From Flavobacterium gyeonganense (GTDB taxonomy: Bacteria; Bacteroidota; Bacteroidia; Flavobacteriales; Flavobacteriaceae): DNA of 64,000 bases. The stretch is taken from contig NZ_CP121112.1 in assembly GCF_029625295.1 (NCBI RefSeq), forward strand, positions 1,674,001 to 1,738,000. The letters run 5' to 3'. Made by a program: the position numbers and the translations under genes. Within the stretch, counting starts at the first letter, position 1. Each line of letters opens with the position of its first letter. Below, in pieces: positions 62,922 to 64,000 of the stretch. Below the pieces are notes generated by a model, which saw nothing but the letters and a program-made list of their open reading frames with translations, did no database searches and was not told the DNA's origin.

Positions 62922-62975
62922 AACGATTGTTTTTGTGTATCGCTATTTCAGGACGGGACATATGATAAAAATAAA

Positions 62976-63004
62976 AAAAGCCATTCAATTAAGAATGGCT
63001 TTTT
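62976..63004 (-). terminator. Terminator of the OmpA gene upstream of the IS
   Basis: The minus-strand stem AAAAGCCATTC / GAATGGCTTTT around 6 bases, followed by T residues, lies 22 bases after the stop at 63026. It separates the OmpA gene from the IS and the AddB-like gene. Confidence 0.85.
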
Positions 63005-63025
63005 AAAATTATTTAGAAAAGTAAA

Positions 63026-64000
63026 TTATAGTTTACCTTCATATTTAGAACCAATATGTTTGATTTCAGTTCTTCTGTTTTGAGCTTTACCTGCTGGAGT
63101 TTTATTACTTGCAACTGGTTGAGACTCACCAAAACCTTTAGAAACTAAGTTATCAACGCTAATTCCTCTTTCGATTAATGCATTCATAACAGCTGCTGCT
63201 CTGTCTTCAGAAAGTTTTTGATTCAATTTATCTGAACCATCACTATCTGTATGACCTTCAATACTGAATTTCGCATTAGGATAGTTTTTAAGGATTTCTT
63301 TAATTGCATCCAATCTTGCAAGAGTTTCTTTATCTCCTGTTTTGAATGTAGCTTTACCTGAGTTAAAGTAAACAGCTCTTGCCTGAACTTTAAGTTCTTC
63401 TAAAGCTTCAGTAGTTACTTCAGGACAACCTCTGTTACTAGCTGGACCAGCTACAGTAGGACAATCGTCATCTTTATCTAAAACTCCATCTTTATCAGCA
63501 TCTAAGAAAGGACAACCACCGTTTTCTTTTGGACCAGCCTCATTAGGACATTTATCATCTTTATCAGCAACTCCGTCACCGTCAGCATCAGGACAACCTT
63601 TTAAAGCGGCTAAACCAGCAACATCCGGACAAGCATCATCTTTATCAGCGATTCCGTCTCCGTCTGTATCAGGACATCCATTTAATGCAGCTAAACCAAA
63701 TACATCTGGACAAGCATCAGAAGCATCAACAATTCCGTCTCCGTCTGTATCAGGACAACCGTTGAATTGTTTCAAACCTGCAACATCCGGACATGCATCA
63801 TCTTTATCGTAAACTCCGTCTCCGTCAGTATCTTTACCTCCGAATTTAAAAACTAAGCCTGCAGTATGCTGGAAGTGAGATGGAGCATCTGGCTCACCAT
63901 TTGTATCTCTATCACCGCCTACAGCCCATTTATATCTTGAAGCAAGCTCAAGACCAATAGCATCTGTAAACCAAAAAGTTAAACCAACACCTGGATTCAC
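63026..64000 (-). CDS. OmpA family protein with type-3 thrombospondin repeats (partial, N-terminus outside window)
   Basis: Only the C-terminal 324 residues are present; the barrel start lies beyond 64000. It carries five tandem calcium-binding repeats of about 28 residues (pattern DTDGDGIADKDDACPDVAG) at residues about 55-195, then an OmpA domain (FSIEGHTDSDGSDKLNQKLS and the ending NRRTEIKHIGSKYEGKL) that binds peptidoglycan. The first residues (ELASRYKWAVGG) are the last part of a membrane barrel. The sequence is GC-richer and uses more regular codons than neighbours, as for highly expressed surface proteins. A terminator follows. Confidence 0.92.
   Translation of the reverse strand: MNPGVGLTFWFTDAIGLELASRYKWAVGGDRDTNGEPDAPSHFQHTAGLVFKFGGKDTDGDGVYDKDDACPDVAGLKQFNGCPDTDGDGIVDASDACPDVFGLAALNGCPDTDGDGIADKDDACPDVAGLAALKGCPDADGDGVADKDDKCPNEAGPKENGGCPFLDADKDGVLDKDDDCPTVAGPASNRGCPEVTTEALEELKVQARAVYFNSGKATFKTGDKETLARLDAIKEILKNYPNAKFSIEGHTDSDGSDKLNQKLSEDRAAAVMNALIERGISVDNLVSKGFGESQPVASNKTPAGKAQNRRTEIKHIGSKYEGKL

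Larger units (their letters stand above)
61576..62960 (-). mobile_element. IS3-family insertion sequence
   Basis: An element of 1385 bases. The ends are 25-base imperfect inverted repeats (21 of 25 identical): the left begins TGTCTAGTCCTGAAAAAG at 61576, the right, read inward, begins TGTCCCGTCCTGAAATAG at 62960. Both outer ends are TG...CA as in IS3 elements. The 3-base sequence TAT flanks both sides (61573-61575 and 62961-62963) and is the likely target duplication. It codes for orfA (62494-62921) and orfB (61628-62479) on the minus strand. The target, TTTATCATATGATAAA, is itself palindromic and contains the AddB-like start codon. Confidence 0.9.

Noticed and set aside
63490..63830. About 84-base tandem DNA repeats near the right end
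   Set aside because: These are the coding repeats of the calcium-binding thrombospondin type-3 units in the OmpA protein, not a separate repeat element.

Overview
The window looks like the chromosome of a Flavobacterium or close relative (Bacteroidota). It is AT-rich, gene leaders lack clear Shine-Dalgarno sequences, and several leaders carry the Bacteroidota -7 motif TAnnTTTG. The family content fits too: MMPL exporter, DUF177-rpmF-fabH-accB-accC, single-peptide SdhC with SdhA and SdhB, OmpA proteins with type-3 thrombospondin repeats, PepSY-like secreted proteins, and AIM24. Most of the window is ordinary core genome; the accessory material is one short tRNA-associated block and one insertion sequence.

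Layout. 0-13 kb: exporter, asnS, rpoN, tdk, rsmI, a HopJ-family gene, recJ and an MFS carrier. 13-17 kb: a multihaem cytochrome lipoprotein, an LpxH-like hydrolase, a QueD-like enzyme and an enoyl-CoA hydratase. 17.3-19.3 kb: a tRNA-Ala gene among three partial tRNA copies, interleaved with a GIY-YIG protein, an odd lipoprotein and a small membrane protein. 19.3-26 kb: small proteins, LpxR-like and MtgA envelope enzymes, a flavin oxidoreductase and an S9 peptidase. 26-33 kb: a hybrid histidine kinase and a convergent NtrC-type regulator, then four tandem PepSY-like genes behind a possible sigma-54 promoter, then an OmpA protein. 33-39 kb: fatty-acid initiation genes, pdxA and ribE. 39-45 kb: a CAU tRNA and several lipoproteins. 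45-51 kb: nitrilase, sdhCAB and an HMG-CoA synthase family gene. 51-58 kb: hydrolases, an SMI1/KNR4 protein, aminopeptidase P, ferritin and AIM24. 58-64 kb: an AddB-like nuclease with an IS3-family element directly in front of its start codon, then a partial OmpA gene.

Together the genes cover translation, envelope lipid and peptidoglycan work, respiration (SDH) and cofactor synthesis. The regulatory theme is sigma-54: rpoN, an NtrC-type activator and a candidate sigma-54 promoter all lie here.

Quality warning. Six genes (recJ, the cytochrome, the S9 peptidase, an alpha/beta hydrolase, the lpxR-like gene and IS orfA) lose frame at an A or T homopolymer. Five are repaired by one extra base, which suggests homopolymer miscalls in the assembly at least as strongly as real gene decay.

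Intergenic regions hold several dispersed palindromic families. One, with three copies, looks like a structured RNA or REP-like element.
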